In this document: positions 6,506 through 14,062 of the stretch, one piece after another | Layout of the letters: each line of letters starts with the position of its first letter | How positions within the stretch are numbered: position 1 is the stretch's first letter | Assembly: GCA_036743055.1 (NCBI GenBank) | Contig: DAINQE010000025.1 | Coordinates: 1 to 30,167 of the forward strand | Direction: 5' to 3' | Origin: Sabulitectum sp036743055 | Lineage (GTDB): Bacteria > Fermentibacterota > Fermentibacteria > Fermentibacterales > JCC-6 | DNA length: 30,167 nucleotides | The notes under the pieces: generated by a model | What the model was told of the DNA's origin: nothing | What the model saw: only the letters and a program-made list of their open reading frames with translations | Database searches by the model: none | Made by a program: the position numbers and the translations under genes

Positions 6506-7732
6506 ATGTCCAGAGACAGAATACTTGTAGCTACGGATGTGCTTTACGACGGGAAGGGCGTTTCCGGCCAGCACACCATAGAGATCGAGAACGGAAGGAT
6601 TACCGGTATGGCTCCCGGTGTGTCACAGGACGCGGACTACAGGGGCGTTGTCACCCCGTCGTTCATCGACGCCCACTCCCACATAGGAATGGACAGGGAG
6701 GGGGAACCCTGGACGGAATCGGAGACCAACGACGTGCTGGGGCAGATCCTGCCGGTGAACGACCCGCTGAACAGCGTGTACTTCGACGACAGGGCCTACT
6801 CCGACGCGGTGGACTTCGGGGTGCTCTACAGCTGCATAGTGCCTGGAAGCGGGAACCTCTTCGGGGGCAGGGCCAAGGTGATAAGGAACTTCGCCGGGAA
6901 CAGGAAGACCGCCCAGCTGAAGGACTACGGCTACAAGATGGCACTTGGTTTCAATCCGCGAAGCACCACCGACTGGAAGGGGGAGAGGCCCAACACCAGA
7001 ATGGGTGTGTACGCCATGCTGGAGAACAGGTTCGACGAGATACTGATGAAGCGGGAGAAGGCCCTTCTGAAGAAGGAGAGGGAGCTGCACAAGCTTTTGT
7101 CCGACGAAAAGGTCACGGCGGATGACCGCAAGCGGCAGGAGGAGTTCATCCAGAGGGAGTTCCAGCAGGGATTCACCCCCTCCGAGACCGCCGTTCTGGA
7201 GCTGCTTGACGGGAAGAAGACCGCCAAGGTCCATGTTCACAAGGAGGATGACGTTCTCTACCTTATCGAATTCGCCGCCAGGTACGGCATAAAGGTCACC
7301 GCAGACCACACATGCGACGTCTTTCATACGGAAGTGTTCGATGAGCTGGCGGATGCCGGGATCCCGGTGGTCTACGGACCCCTGGGTTCGGTGGGATACA
7401 AGGTGGAACTGAAGCACGCCTTTTACCAGAACGCAGGGCTTCTCATGAGGTCCAGGGCCTTTTATGGACTGATGACAGATCACCCGGTTATCTGGACTCC
7501 ATGCCTCAGGGACAGCCTGAAGTTCTTCCTTATCCACGGCATGAAGCCAGAGGAGGCCATCTCCCTGATAACCTGGAAGAATGCCCGCATACTGGGCATC
7601 GACGATGAGCTGGGTACCATCGAGGAGGGGAAGACCGCCAGCCTGGTGGTCTGGAACAAAGACCCACTTGACCTGTCAGCTTTCCCGGTGGCCGTGATAG
7701 CCGAGGGGAAGCCTGTAAGGGAGCGGCTTTAA
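6506..7732 (+). CDS. Amidohydrolase-superfamily protein (metal-dependent hydrolase)
   Basis: 408 residues. The ATG has GAGG 7 nt upstream. N-terminal composite-domain strands ('ILVATDVLYDGKG', 'IEIENGRITGMAPG') lead to the metal-binding 'PSFIDAHSHIG' (H57, H59). Further likely metal or catalytic residues are H243/H245 in 'AKVHVHKEDD', H268 in 'VTADHTCD', and D325-H326 in 'LMTDHP'. The C-terminal 'ITWKNARILGIDDELGTIEEGKTASLVVWNKDPLD' is standard for the imidazolonepropionase/dihydroorotase-like branch. This layout resembles uncharacterised amidohydrolases with an 'H-V-H...D-D' strand rather than a named enzyme. An unusually charged helical insertion, ~residues 175-222 (rich in K/E/R), separates the barrel strands. 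Cytoplasmic; substrate unknown. Confidence 0.85.
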   Translation: MSRDRILVATDVLYDGKGVSGQHTIEIENGRITGMAPGVSQDADYRGVVTPSFIDAHSHIGMDREGEPWTESETNDVLGQILPVNDPLNSVYFDDRAYSDAVDFGVLYSCIVPGSGNLFGGRAKVIRNFAGNRKTAQLKDYGYKMALGFNPRSTTDWKGERPNTRMGVYAMLENRFDEILMKREKALLKKERELHKLLSDEKVTADDRKRQEEFIQREFQQGFTPSETAVLELLDGKKTAKVHVHKEDDVLYLIEFAARYGIKVTADHTCDVFHTEVFDELADAGIPVVYGPLGSVGYKVELKHAFYQNAGLLMRSRAFYGLMTDHPVIWTPCLRDSLKFFLIHGMKPEEAISLITWKNARILGIDDELGTIEEGKTASLVVWNKDPLDLSAFPVAVIAEGKPVRERL

Positions 7733-7750
7733 AACAATCGGCCATACCCC

Positions 7751-7778
7751 TTGCTTATTTTAAAAGTGAAGGCATATT
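7751..7778 (+). promoter_or_regulatory. Candidate promoter of the RRM gene
   Basis: TTGCTT (7751-7756), 16-nt spacer, CATATT (7773-7778). This places the transcription start near 7785 and gives a leader of roughly 90-95 nt. Confidence 0.45.
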
Positions 7779-7795
7779 ACGCCCATGGCTGCGCA

Positions 7796-7855
7796 TTACA
7801 GGGAGTCGTTCCCGGATGCGGGCAGCCTGTAAACGGTCCGGCGGATGCGTCGGAC
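7796..7855 (+). promoter_or_regulatory. Structured 5' leader of the RRM gene
   Basis: A perfect 7-bp outer stem (TTACAGG 7796-7802 with CCTGTAA 7826-7832) encloses a CCCG/CGGG hairpin (7811-7814 with 7819-7822). A second hairpin follows (GTCCG 7836-7840 with CGGAC 7851-7855). Both lie between the predicted promoter and the RRM start codon. The RRM start has no good Shine-Dalgarno sequence, so leader-mediated control is plausible. Confidence 0.45.
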
Positions 7856-7878
7856 AAGATCGTATTGGAATGCATAGA

Positions 7879-8148
7879 ATGAAGATGTACGTAGGGAACC
7901 TGGCCTTCTCGGTCACAAATGGTCAGCTGGAGAAACTCTTCAGCTCATGCGGCACTGTTAAGAGCGCTCAGGTCATCACTGACCGCGAGTCCGGAAGATC
8001 CAAGGGATTCGGTTTCGTGGAGATGTCCAGCAACGCCGAGATGGAAGCCGCCATCGAGAGGTTCGACGGCACCGAGCTTGACGGCAGGACCATCAAGGTC
8101 AACAAGGCCAAGCCCAGGGAAGACCGTCCCGCCAGGTCCAGATACTAA
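7879..8148 (+). CDS. RRM-domain RNA-binding protein (bacterial Rbp type)
   Basis: 89 residues, essentially one RNA recognition motif. RNP2 is 'MYVGNLAF' at residues 3-10 and RNP1 is 'RSKGFGFVEM' at ~40-49, with the aromatic residues needed for RNA stacking. The beta4 strand is 'GRTIKVNKAKPRE', and a short basic tail follows (DRPARSRY), without the glycine-rich tail of cyanobacterial cold-induced Rbp proteins. Single-RRM proteins of this length are scattered through bacteria and bind RNA in the cytoplasm; their targets are mostly unknown. The start could be ATG 7879 or 7870; neither has a strong ribosome binding site. A strong terminator follows the gene, so it is probably monocistronic. Confidence 0.9.
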   Translation: MKMYVGNLAFSVTNGQLEKLFSSCGTVKSAQVITDRESGRSKGFGFVEMSSNAEMEAAIERFDGTELDGRTIKVNKAKPREDRPARSRY

Positions 8149-8169
8149 GAGCCCAAGCTCCATAGAGAA

Positions 8170-8197
8170 GGGGGCCGGCATCTCGCCGGCCCCCTTT
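8170..8197 (+). terminator. Intrinsic terminator, likely bidirectional
   Basis: A perfect 10-bp GC-rich stem (8170-8179 with 8185-8194, 5-nt loop ATCTC) is followed by TTT. The hairpin sits between the convergent RRM and LCCL genes. It is the only convincing intrinsic terminator in the window. Confidence 0.85.
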
Positions 8198-8214
8198 GCG
8201 TAAATTGTTGAAAG

Positions 8215-8577
8215 CTAGATCTTCTCAACCTTGTAGCTGCCGCTCCACTCTCCGTAGCTCCAGCTGGTTACGCCGTTGTTCTCCGACGAACCGTACTCTT
8301 CCTGGCCGGGAAGGATGGTTACCTTCACGACTCCTGTCTCGCCCTCGGCCAGAACCCCGGCGTGAACCGCCGCGGTGGCCAGCTCCGAGTCGTCGCTGTA
8401 GATGCCGTCGCCCCATACGCCGCCTGATGTCTTGCCGGTTACCTCGAAATAGAGAACGGTGTCATTCTGACCCCTGTATGAAACGAGGTTCCCGGGATCG
8501 GGAAGACCTTCGGGCTTTCCGCAGCCGGTGATAAGCACAAGCGCCGCGCAGAGCAGTACGCATATCTTCGCAGTCAT
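8215..8577 (-). CDS. LCCL-domain lipoprotein
   Basis: 120 residues. The ATG at 8577 is preceded by GGAGGGG at ideal distance, so the longer TTG frame is not used. The N-terminus is a lipoprotein signal (ICVLLCAALVLITGC, cysteine at ~19). The mature region has the LCCL pattern: 'GGVWGDGIYSDDSELATAAVHAGVLAEGETGVVKVTILPGQEEYGSSENNGVTSWSYG.W.GSY.V'. Known LCCL domains have four cysteines; none is kept in this domain, so the fold must be held without disulfides. Role unknown, probably ligand binding at the cell envelope. It stands alone and is divergent from the TetR-led export operon. Confidence 0.8.
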   Translation of the reverse strand: MTAKICVLLCAALVLITGCGKPEGLPDPGNLVSYRGQNDTVLYFEVTGKTSGGVWGDGIYSDDSELATAAVHAGVLAEGETGVVKVTILPGQEEYGSSENNGVTSWSYGEWSGSYKVEKI

Positions 8578-8630
8578 GATCCCCTCCAAGTCTGAAGTCT
8601 TTTACCGGGCATTGAACTGCCGGTTCTTTA

Positions 8631-8659
8631 GAGATAACTCAAGAGAACGGCCCGGTCAA
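8631..8659 (-). promoter_or_regulatory. Possible promoter of the LCCL lipoprotein gene
   Basis: Minus strand: TTGACC (8654-8659), 17-nt spacer, TATCTC (8631-8636). The -10 match is only partial. Confidence 0.35.
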
Positions 8660-8681
8660 CGGTTTAGATAAGTGACCGGTG

Positions 8682-8737
8682 TTGACGGAAGGGCTTGGAT
8701 ATCCCATGTTAACCATACAGTTAAACTATACAGTTAA
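8682..8737 (+). promoter_or_regulatory. TetR operon promoter region with tandem operator repeats
   Basis: A TTGACG box (8682-8687) is followed at 17 nt by a weak CATGTT. Just downstream are two adjacent 13-bp copies, AC[C/T]ATACAGTTAA, at 8712-8724 and 8725-8737 (12 of 13 identical). The first also forms an inverted repeat TTAAC-N6-GTTAA (8709-8724). The second copy ends 2 nt before the Shine-Dalgarno sequence of the TetR gene. AT-rich repeats directly ahead of a TetR gene are the expected form of an autoregulatory operator. Confidence 0.6.
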
Positions 8738-8747
8738 TGGAGGTGCC

Positions 8748-9359
8748 ATGGGAACCGCCGGGGTTGATGAGAAGACAATTCTGAACGCCGCAGCGAAGGT
8801 TTTTGCAGAAAAAGGCTACGACGGGGCAAGGGTTGACGAGATAGCCGCCGAGGCAGGTATGAACAAGGCCATGCTCTATTACCGCGTGGGCGACAAGGAA
8901 GAGCTTTACAGGAGGGTTGTGCTTAAGGGGCAGAAGACATTCACCGATTCTGTGGACAGAGCCATATCCAGTGCTTCCGGCCCGGAGGAGGGGATAGCCG
9001 GTATCGTGGAGGCCATAGCGGCCAACGCCGCGGAGAGCAGGCTGGTTCCCTCGATAATCCTCCGGGAGATTGCCGGCGGAGGCTCAACCCTTCCCCCGGA
9101 GGGCATGGCCGGGATAGGCCGGCTCATGGAAACGGTGAGGAACCTGGTGAACGATGGGGCTGAGAAGGGCTTTTTCAGGAGGGTGGACCCTGCGGCGCTG
9201 CAGTTCATGGTCATGGGCGCAGTCTTCACCCTTTCACTTACCGCTGATATGAGAAAGACCATATCGCCTGATGCACCAGGGCCGCTCACCGCGGATGAGA
9301 TCGCTTCTTCCATATGCGGAATCCTTTTCCAGGGCATTTTCCCGGGAGGTGGGGAATGA
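8748..9359 (+). CDS. TetR-family transcriptional regulator of the adjacent ABC export operon
   Basis: 203 residues from the ATG at 8748, which has GGAGG 4 nt upstream; the longer frame to 8679 would be translated through the operator repeats. The TetR_N helix-turn-helix is clear: 'ILNAAAKVFAEKGYDGARVDEIAAEAGMNKAMLYYRVGDKEELYRRVV'. The C-terminal ligand-binding half resembles the AcrR/CecR branch ('LVPSIILREIAGGGSTLPPEGMAGI'). It is the first gene of a seven-gene run and its stop overlaps the next start (ATGA). It probably represses itself and the exporter until a drug-like ligand binds, as E. coli CecR does for ybhGFSR; the ligand is unknown. Confidence 0.9.
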   Translation: MGTAGVDEKTILNAAAKVFAEKGYDGARVDEIAAEAGMNKAMLYYRVGDKEELYRRVVLKGQKTFTDSVDRAISSASGPEEGIAGIVEAIAANAAESRLVPSIILREIAGGGSTLPPEGMAGIGRLMETVRNLVNDGAEKGFFRRVDPAALQFMVMGAVFTLSLTADMRKTISPDAPGPLTADEIASSICGILFQGIFPGGGE

Positions 9360-10300
9360 GAAGGCTCCTTTCAGCGCTGCCGCTGCTTCTGGCTGTTTCC
9401 TGCGGAACCGACGAAAGCCTCTTCCCGGCAACCATCGAGATAGAAGAGGTCCGGGTATCAGCCAGGGTCGGCGGCCAGATAACGGGAATACATGTCTCCC
9501 GGGGGGACATGGTTACCCAGGGCGACCTCCTGGTTAAAATGGATGAAACCCAGTACCTGCTGGCCCTGGCACAGGCCGAGGCATCACTATCGTCGGCTGA
9601 GGCGGGCCTTGAAACCCTTCTGGAGGGAACCAGGAGCCAGCAGATCATATCCGCCGCAGCCTCCGCAGAGGCGGCAAGGGCGGTGAGCATCCAGGCGGAG
9701 ACCGACTTGCTGAGGGCACGGGAGTTATACCTGGCAGGCGCACTCTCGGAGCAGGCGCTCCAGGCCGCCGAGACCGCCTCAGTAGCGGCAGCATCATCCT
9801 ACCGGTCAGCGGCGCAGGGATATGCCCTTGCCGCCGAGGGAGCCAGGTCAACGGAGATCAGGGCGGCGGAGGCGGGGGTTGCAGCAGCGGAGGCCGGTGT
9901 CGAGATGGCCAGGCGGAACCTCGAGTGGACAGGGGTGACCGCACCAGTTCCGGGAACGGTCACAGGGATCGACGCCCTGACAGGGGAGAACTTCCCCCAG
10001 GGAATGACCCTTCTTACCGTGGCTCCGCTGGATACGGTGAAGGTCATCTTCTACATTCCACAGCCCCTGCTGTCCCGGGTTTCACCCGGGGATCCGGTGG
10101 AGGTCACCGCAACCGGGGAGGAACCTGTTGCGGGAACCATTTCCACGATTGCCTCAAAGGCGGAGTTCACCCCGTCCTCAGTGGAAACCCGGGAAGGCAG
10201 GACCAGCCTGGTCTACAGAGTGGAGGGCCGTCTGCCCAACCCGGGAGGGATATTCAGGGGAGGAATGCCCGTGGACGCAAGGCTTGTGGAGCTTCGGTGA
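9356..10300 (+). CDS. HlyD/YbhG-family membrane fusion (periplasmic adaptor) lipoprotein
   Basis: 314 residues. The ATG overlaps the TetR stop by 4 nt and has GGGAGGTGGGG upstream. MRRLLSALPLLLAVSC is a lipoprotein signal, lipidated at Cys16. Then come a biotinyl-lipoyl half-motif ('VRVSARVGGQITGIHVSRGDMVTQGDLLVKMD'), an Ala/Glu-rich coiled-coil hairpin of ~130 residues, the second lipoyl half ('TGVTAPVPGTVTGI'), and a beta-barrel ('VKVIFYIPQPLLSRVSPGDPVEV'). It would link the inner-membrane ABC transporter encoded next to an outer-membrane channel. That channel (TolC type) is not in the window. E. coli YbhG has an uncleaved or Sec signal, so lipidation is a difference. Confidence 0.88.
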   Translation: MRRLLSALPLLLAVSCGTDESLFPATIEIEEVRVSARVGGQITGIHVSRGDMVTQGDLLVKMDETQYLLALAQAEASLSSAEAGLETLLEGTRSQQIISAAASAEAARAVSIQAETDLLRARELYLAGALSEQALQAAETASVAAASSYRSAAQGYALAAEGARSTEIRAAEAGVAAAEAGVEMARRNLEWTGVTAPVPGTVTGIDALTGENFPQGMTLLTVAPLDTVKVIFYIPQPLLSRVSPGDPVEVTATGEEPVAGTISTIASKAEFTPSSVETREGRTSLVYRVEGRLPNPGGIFRGGMPVDARLVELR

Positions 10301-11193
10301 CCGTCAGCGTAAAGGACCTGAGAAAGGCCTTCGGAAGAGTTAAGGCGGTTGACGGAATTACATTTCAGGTCGGCCGGGGTGAGGTTTTCGGCCTCGTGGG
10401 ACCCGACGGCGCCGGGAAGACCACAACCATGAGGATGCTGGCCGCTATCCTCTCTCCGGACTCGGGTACCGCCTCGATACTTGGGCTTGACTGCACAGCG
10501 GAAAGGGAGGGGATACACGACCGTATCGCCTACATGAGCCAGCGCTTCGGTCTTTATCATGACCTGACCGTAATGGAGAACATCCAGTTCTACGGTGACA
10601 TGTACGGTGTGTACGGCAACGAGGCAGAGGAGTCCATGGACAGGCTTCTGGACTGGAGCGGTCTCGCACCCTTCAGGGACAGACCGGCGGGGAAGCTCTC
10701 CGGTGGGATGAAGCAGAAGCTGGGCCTGGCCTGCGCCCTGGTGCACACACCTGAGCTTCTCCTGCTGGACGAGCCCACCAATGGGGTAGACCCGGTGAGT
10801 CGCCGGGAGTTCTGGGACCTTCTGTACAGGCTGGTTGAGGACGGGCTCAGCATAGTTCTCACCACCGCCTACCTGGATGAGGCGGCGAGGTGCCACAGGC
10901 TGGCGTTCATGGACCGGGGCAGAATAACCGCGACCGGAACGCCCGGGGAGATAACCGCCCTGATACCCGGCGGAGTGAGGAGCTTCGTCTCCTCGAACCC
11001 GTTCGCAGATGCGGAAGCCGCCGCTGCCTGTACGGGGATCGTTTCCACGGTGTTCGGAACGGAAGTGCACACAATGGGCGAAGCATCAGATGAAGCGCTT
11101 AAGTCGGCTCTGGGCAGGGATGTGGAACTGAGAAGGATGGCCCCTTCCGTTGAGGACGCCTTCGTTTACCTTTCGGCGGTGTCCGGTGGCTGA
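10297..11193 (+). CDS. ABC exporter ATPase 1 (like the N-terminal half of YbhF)
   Basis: 298 residues from GTG 10297, which overlaps the HlyD stop (GTGA) and follows GGAG by 6-7 nt. The frame is open upstream to 9925, but that part is out-of-frame HlyD sequence. Walker A is 'GPDGAGKTTT', the Q-loop region 'AYMSQRFGLYHDLT', the signature 'LSGGMKQK' (canonical) and Walker B 'LLLLDEPTNGVD' with catalytic Glu. The H-loop reads 'LTTAYLDEA': the switch histidine is replaced by alanine. A ~70-residue C-terminal extension follows the core. It is expected to pair with ATPase 2 on the cytoplasmic face of the two permeases. Confidence 0.92.
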   Translation: MTVSVKDLRKAFGRVKAVDGITFQVGRGEVFGLVGPDGAGKTTTMRMLAAILSPDSGTASILGLDCTAEREGIHDRIAYMSQRFGLYHDLTVMENIQFYGDMYGVYGNEAEESMDRLLDWSGLAPFRDRPAGKLSGGMKQKLGLACALVHTPELLLLDEPTNGVDPVSRREFWDLLYRLVEDGLSIVLTTAYLDEAARCHRLAFMDRGRITATGTPGEITALIPGGVRSFVSSNPFADAEAAAACTGIVSTVFGTEVHTMGEASDEALKSALGRDVELRRMAPSVEDAFVYLSAVSGG

Positions 11194-11908
11194 ACACGCC
11201 GTTGTGCTTCGAAACCTCACGAAGAAGTTCGGTGATTTCACCGCGGTGAACGGCATTTCCCTTACTGTGGATAGGGGGGAGATATTCGGTTTCCTTGGGG
11301 CCAACGGAGCGGGGAAAACCACCACCATAAGGATGCTCTGCGGCATTCTCAGGCCCACCTCGGGAACGGGTATGGTGGGCGGAGTTGACATCACCCGAAC
11401 ACCGGAGAAGGTGAAGGACTTCATAGGTTACATGAGCCAGAAATTCTCCCTTTACGATGACCTCACCATCCAGGAGAACCTGGATTTCTACGCGGGGATC
11501 TACGGAGTTCCCCACAGGGAGATGGCCATAGGGAAAGCCCTTTCCGACTCCGGTCTCTCCGGAATGGGTAAGAAGCTCACCGGAGGCCTTCCTGTCGGGT
11601 GGAAGCAGCGGCTGGCACTTGCATGTTCCGTGATGCACCGTCCATCCATCCTCTTCCTGGACGAGCCCACCTCAGGGGTGGATCCCAACACCAGGAGGAA
11701 GTTCTGGGCCTCCATCAGGGATATGGCCTCCCGGGGGACCACGGTCTTCGTCACCACCCATTACATGCTGGAGGCGGAGTACTGCGACAGGATATCCATA
11801 ATGAAGACCGGGGATGTGGTTGCCCTTGGGTCGCCGAAGGAGCTTAAAGAGAGCGGCGGGACCCTCGAGGATTTATTCATCTCCCTTGTGAAAAGTGGTG
11901 ATGGATGA
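11186..11908 (+). CDS. ABC exporter ATPase 2 (like the C-terminal half of YbhF)
   Basis: 240 residues from GTG 11186, overlapping ATPase 1 by 8 nt. Walker A is 'GANGAGKTTT', the Q-loop region 'GYMSQKFSLYDDLT', Walker B 'ILFLDEPTSGVDP', and the H-loop 'VTTHYMLEAEYCDR' keeps its histidine. The signature is 'LPVGWKQR' in place of LSGGQxQR, so the Ser and first Gly are lost, as in the C-terminal half of YbhF-type proteins. The length is a bare nucleotide-binding domain. In E. coli the two halves are fused in YbhF; here they are separate, overlapping genes. Its stop overlaps the permease start (ATGA). Confidence 0.92.
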   Translation: MAEHAVVLRNLTKKFGDFTAVNGISLTVDRGEIFGFLGANGAGKTTTIRMLCGILRPTSGTGMVGGVDITRTPEKVKDFIGYMSQKFSLYDDLTIQENLDFYAGIYGVPHREMAIGKALSDSGLSGMGKKLTGGLPVGWKQRLALACSVMHRPSILFLDEPTSGVDPNTRRKFWASIRDMASRGTTVFVTTHYMLEAEYCDRISIMKTGDVVALGSPKELKESGGTLEDLFISLVKSGDG

Positions 11909-12999
11909 ACCCCAGGCGGGCAAAGGCAATAGCCAGGAAAGAGTTCCTTCATGTTCTCAGGGACCCCAGAAGTCTCGGGATGGGCATCGCAATCCCGGTT
12001 CTGCTTCTCATCCTTTTCGGGTACGGTCTTTCCCTGGATGTGAGCGATGTGCCCCTGGCGGTGTGGGACATGGACGGTTCAGTTCTTTCCAGGGATCTGG
12101 CCAGGGCCTTCGTGAACTCCGGGGCATTCAGCGCTTCCGGCGCCATACACTCCCGCGAGGAGATGGAGAACATCCTGCAGAGCGGGGAAGCCACTGCGGT
12201 GCTGGTGATCCCACCGGACTACTCGGAGGGGCTTCGGCGCGGGGAAGGGGCCGAGCTCCAGTTCCTGGTGGACGGCAGCGACTCGAACACCGCGAGGCTT
12301 TCGATAATGTACGCCGGGGGAATTCTTCGAAGTACCGGGACCTCCCGGCGGGGGGTAAGCATGATAAGCGCGTACAACCCCGCCATGGACACCACATGGT
12401 CCATAATCCCAGGTCTCATCGCCATAATCGTGAACGTTATAGCCGCCATGCTCACATCCCTCTGCGTGGCCAGGGAGTGGGAGAACGGCACCATGGAACA
12501 GCTTGTCTCCACCCCGGTGCGGAAGGCGGAGTTCATACTGGGCAAGCTGGTTCCCTACTACTGCATAGGCATAGCAGATATCGTGATAGCTGTGATCATG
12601 GCCCTTTTTCTCTTCGGGATACCCATGGCGGGGAGCATCCTGTCCCTTGCAGCTGTCAGCGGCGTGTTCCTCCTGGGGGCCCTTTCGGTGGGCATGCTCA
12701 TAAGCATTTTCGCCGGTTCACAGCTGCTTGCCAGCCAGCTGTCCCTGATAATCACCTTCCTTCCGGGTTTCATACTCTCCGGGTTCGTTTATGACATAGG
12801 GGCGATGCCCGTCGCAGTGGCTCATTTCACTCGGATCATCCCCGCGAGGTACTTCGTTTCGCTTCTCAGGGCCATCTTCCTGAAGGGTGTCTGGGGGCCG
12901 GCGCTCACACTGGACCTGGCCCTTCTGGCATTGTTCACCGTTGTCGTTCTGGGGGTTTCAAGGCGCAGGCTTCACCTTGACCTGGACGGCGGACGATGA
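11905..12999 (+). CDS. ABC-2 type exporter permease 1 (YbhS-like)
   Basis: 364 residues with ATGA overlap to ATPase 2. The N-terminus 'RAKAIARKEFLHVLRDPRSLGMGIAIPVLLLILFGYGLS' is the usual amphipathic helix plus first membrane helix of the ABC2_membrane_3 family. A ~130-residue periplasmic domain follows ('VPLAVWDMDGSVLSRDLARAF', 'ATAVLVIPPDYSEGLRRGEGAELQFLVDGSDSNTA'). Five C-terminal membrane helices come next, with the conserved 'REWENGTMEQLVSTPVRKAEFILGKL' between them. It forms a heterodimeric channel with permease 2, taking substrate from the inner membrane to the HlyD-type adaptor. Confidence 0.92.
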   Translation: MNPRRAKAIARKEFLHVLRDPRSLGMGIAIPVLLLILFGYGLSLDVSDVPLAVWDMDGSVLSRDLARAFVNSGAFSASGAIHSREEMENILQSGEATAVLVIPPDYSEGLRRGEGAELQFLVDGSDSNTARLSIMYAGGILRSTGTSRRGVSMISAYNPAMDTTWSIIPGLIAIIVNVIAAMLTSLCVAREWENGTMEQLVSTPVRKAEFILGKLVPYYCIGIADIVIAVIMALFLFGIPMAGSILSLAAVSGVFLLGALSVGMLISIFAGSQLLASQLSLIITFLPGFILSGFVYDIGAMPVAVAHFTRIIPARYFVSLLRAIFLKGVWGPALTLDLALLALFTVVVLGVSRRRLHLDLDGGR

Positions 13000-14045
13000 A
13001 GGCGCGAAGACTTCGGTTCATGCTGAAGAAGGAACTGCTTCAGACCTTCCGCGACCCCAGGATGAGAATGGTGATCCTGGTGGTTCCGGTGTTCCAGACG
13101 CTGGTGTTCGGCTACGCGGTGACCACCGATGTGAACCGGGTGGAGACCGCCATAGTGGACCTGGCCTCGAGCCCTGAAAGCAGGTCCGTGATAAGGGATT
13201 TCACAGCTTCGGGAATATTCGTTCCCACGGTTGCTGCGGCTGACTTCGAAGAAGCCTGGGCCGCCCTTGATCAGGGGGAGGTTCAGGCGATGCTCTTCTT
13301 CGACCCCCGGGGGAATATCCAGGTGGTCACCGACGGCAGCCGGGGCATATCCTCAGGAGTCACCGCGGGATACGCTTCTGAGATCCTGTCTTCACGGAGT
13401 GCTTCACCTGTGGAACTCCGCTCCAGGGCATGGTACAACCCTCTTCTGGAGAGCCGCAACTTCTATGTGCCAGGCGTCATAGCCATGATGGTAATGGTGA
13501 TAACCCTGATACTCAGCAGCATGGCGGTGGTGAGGGAGAAGGAAATAGGAACCATGGAGCAGATAATGGTCACGCCCATCAAGCGGTGGGAGTTCATAGT
13601 GGGGAAAACGCTTCCCTTCGCCGCCATAGGCATGGTGAACGTGCTGGTGGTCAGCGCCGTGGCGGTGCTGTGGTTCCGCATACCCCTTCAAGGCAGTATT
13701 CCGCTCCTCATGCTGGCCTCGGCCCTGTACCTTATGAACACACTGGGAATGGGGCTTTTCATCTCCACCGTTTCATCCACCCAGCAGCAGGCCATGCTCT
13801 CCAGCTTCTTCTTCATCTTTCCCGCCACGCTGCTCTCGGGTTTCGCATTCCCCATAGAGAACATGCCCGGTGTCATAAGGGCGCTGACACTGTTTAACCC
13901 GGTTCGCTACATGATGACCGTACTCAGGGAGATCTTCCTGAAGGGAAACGGACTGGAAACCCTCTGGCCGCAGTTCCTGGCACTGCTTCTCCTCGGGAGT
14001 GTCCTGCTCACCGGGGCCACAATGCGGTTCAGAAAGACAAGCTGA
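12996..14045 (+). CDS. ABC-2 type exporter permease 2 (YbhR-like)
   Basis: 349 residues, start ATG overlapping the permease 1 stop by 4 nt. It has the same plan as its neighbour: 'LRFMLKKELLQTFRDPRMRMVILVVPVFQTLVFGYAVTTD', a periplasmic domain to ~residue 160, then five or six membrane helices with 'VVREKEIGTMEQIMVTPIKRWEFIVGKTLPF' and 'FPIENMPGVIRALTLFNPVRYMMTVLREIFLKG'. These motifs are those of YbhR-type proteins. The two permeases are clearly paralogous, consistent with a heterodimer. Only the cupin gene follows, 17 nt downstream. Confidence 0.92.
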   Translation: MKARRLRFMLKKELLQTFRDPRMRMVILVVPVFQTLVFGYAVTTDVNRVETAIVDLASSPESRSVIRDFTASGIFVPTVAAADFEEAWAALDQGEVQAMLFFDPRGNIQVVTDGSRGISSGVTAGYASEILSSRSASPVELRSRAWYNPLLESRNFYVPGVIAMMVMVITLILSSMAVVREKEIGTMEQIMVTPIKRWEFIVGKTLPFAAIGMVNVLVVSAVAVLWFRIPLQGSIPLLMLASALYLMNTLGMGLFISTVSSTQQQAMLSSFFFIFPATLLSGFAFPIENMPGVIRALTLFNPVRYMMTVLREIFLKGNGLETLWPQFLALLLLGSVLLTGATMRFRKTS

Positions 14046-14062
14046 CAGAAAAGGAGGACAAA

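Noticed and set aside
6623..7537. Long minus-strand open frame (304 codons) opposite the amidohydrolase
   Set aside because: The plus-strand frame has the full amidohydrolase motif set; the minus frame is low-complexity Leu/Gly/Val typical of a shadow.
8604..8679. Further inverted repeats in the LCCL/TetR intergenic region (ACCGG.GCA...TGCCGGT at 8604-8624; CCGGTCA...TGACCGG at 8652-8679)
   Set aside because: They are short, GC-rich, and have long or bulged arms; on their own they are no better than chance. The AT-rich 13-bp tandem copies are the stronger operator candidate.
9925..10296. 372-nt N-terminal extension of ABC ATPase 1
   Set aside because: The extension is out-of-frame HlyD coding sequence. 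The conserved ABC domain begins just after GTG 10297, which has its own ribosome binding site.
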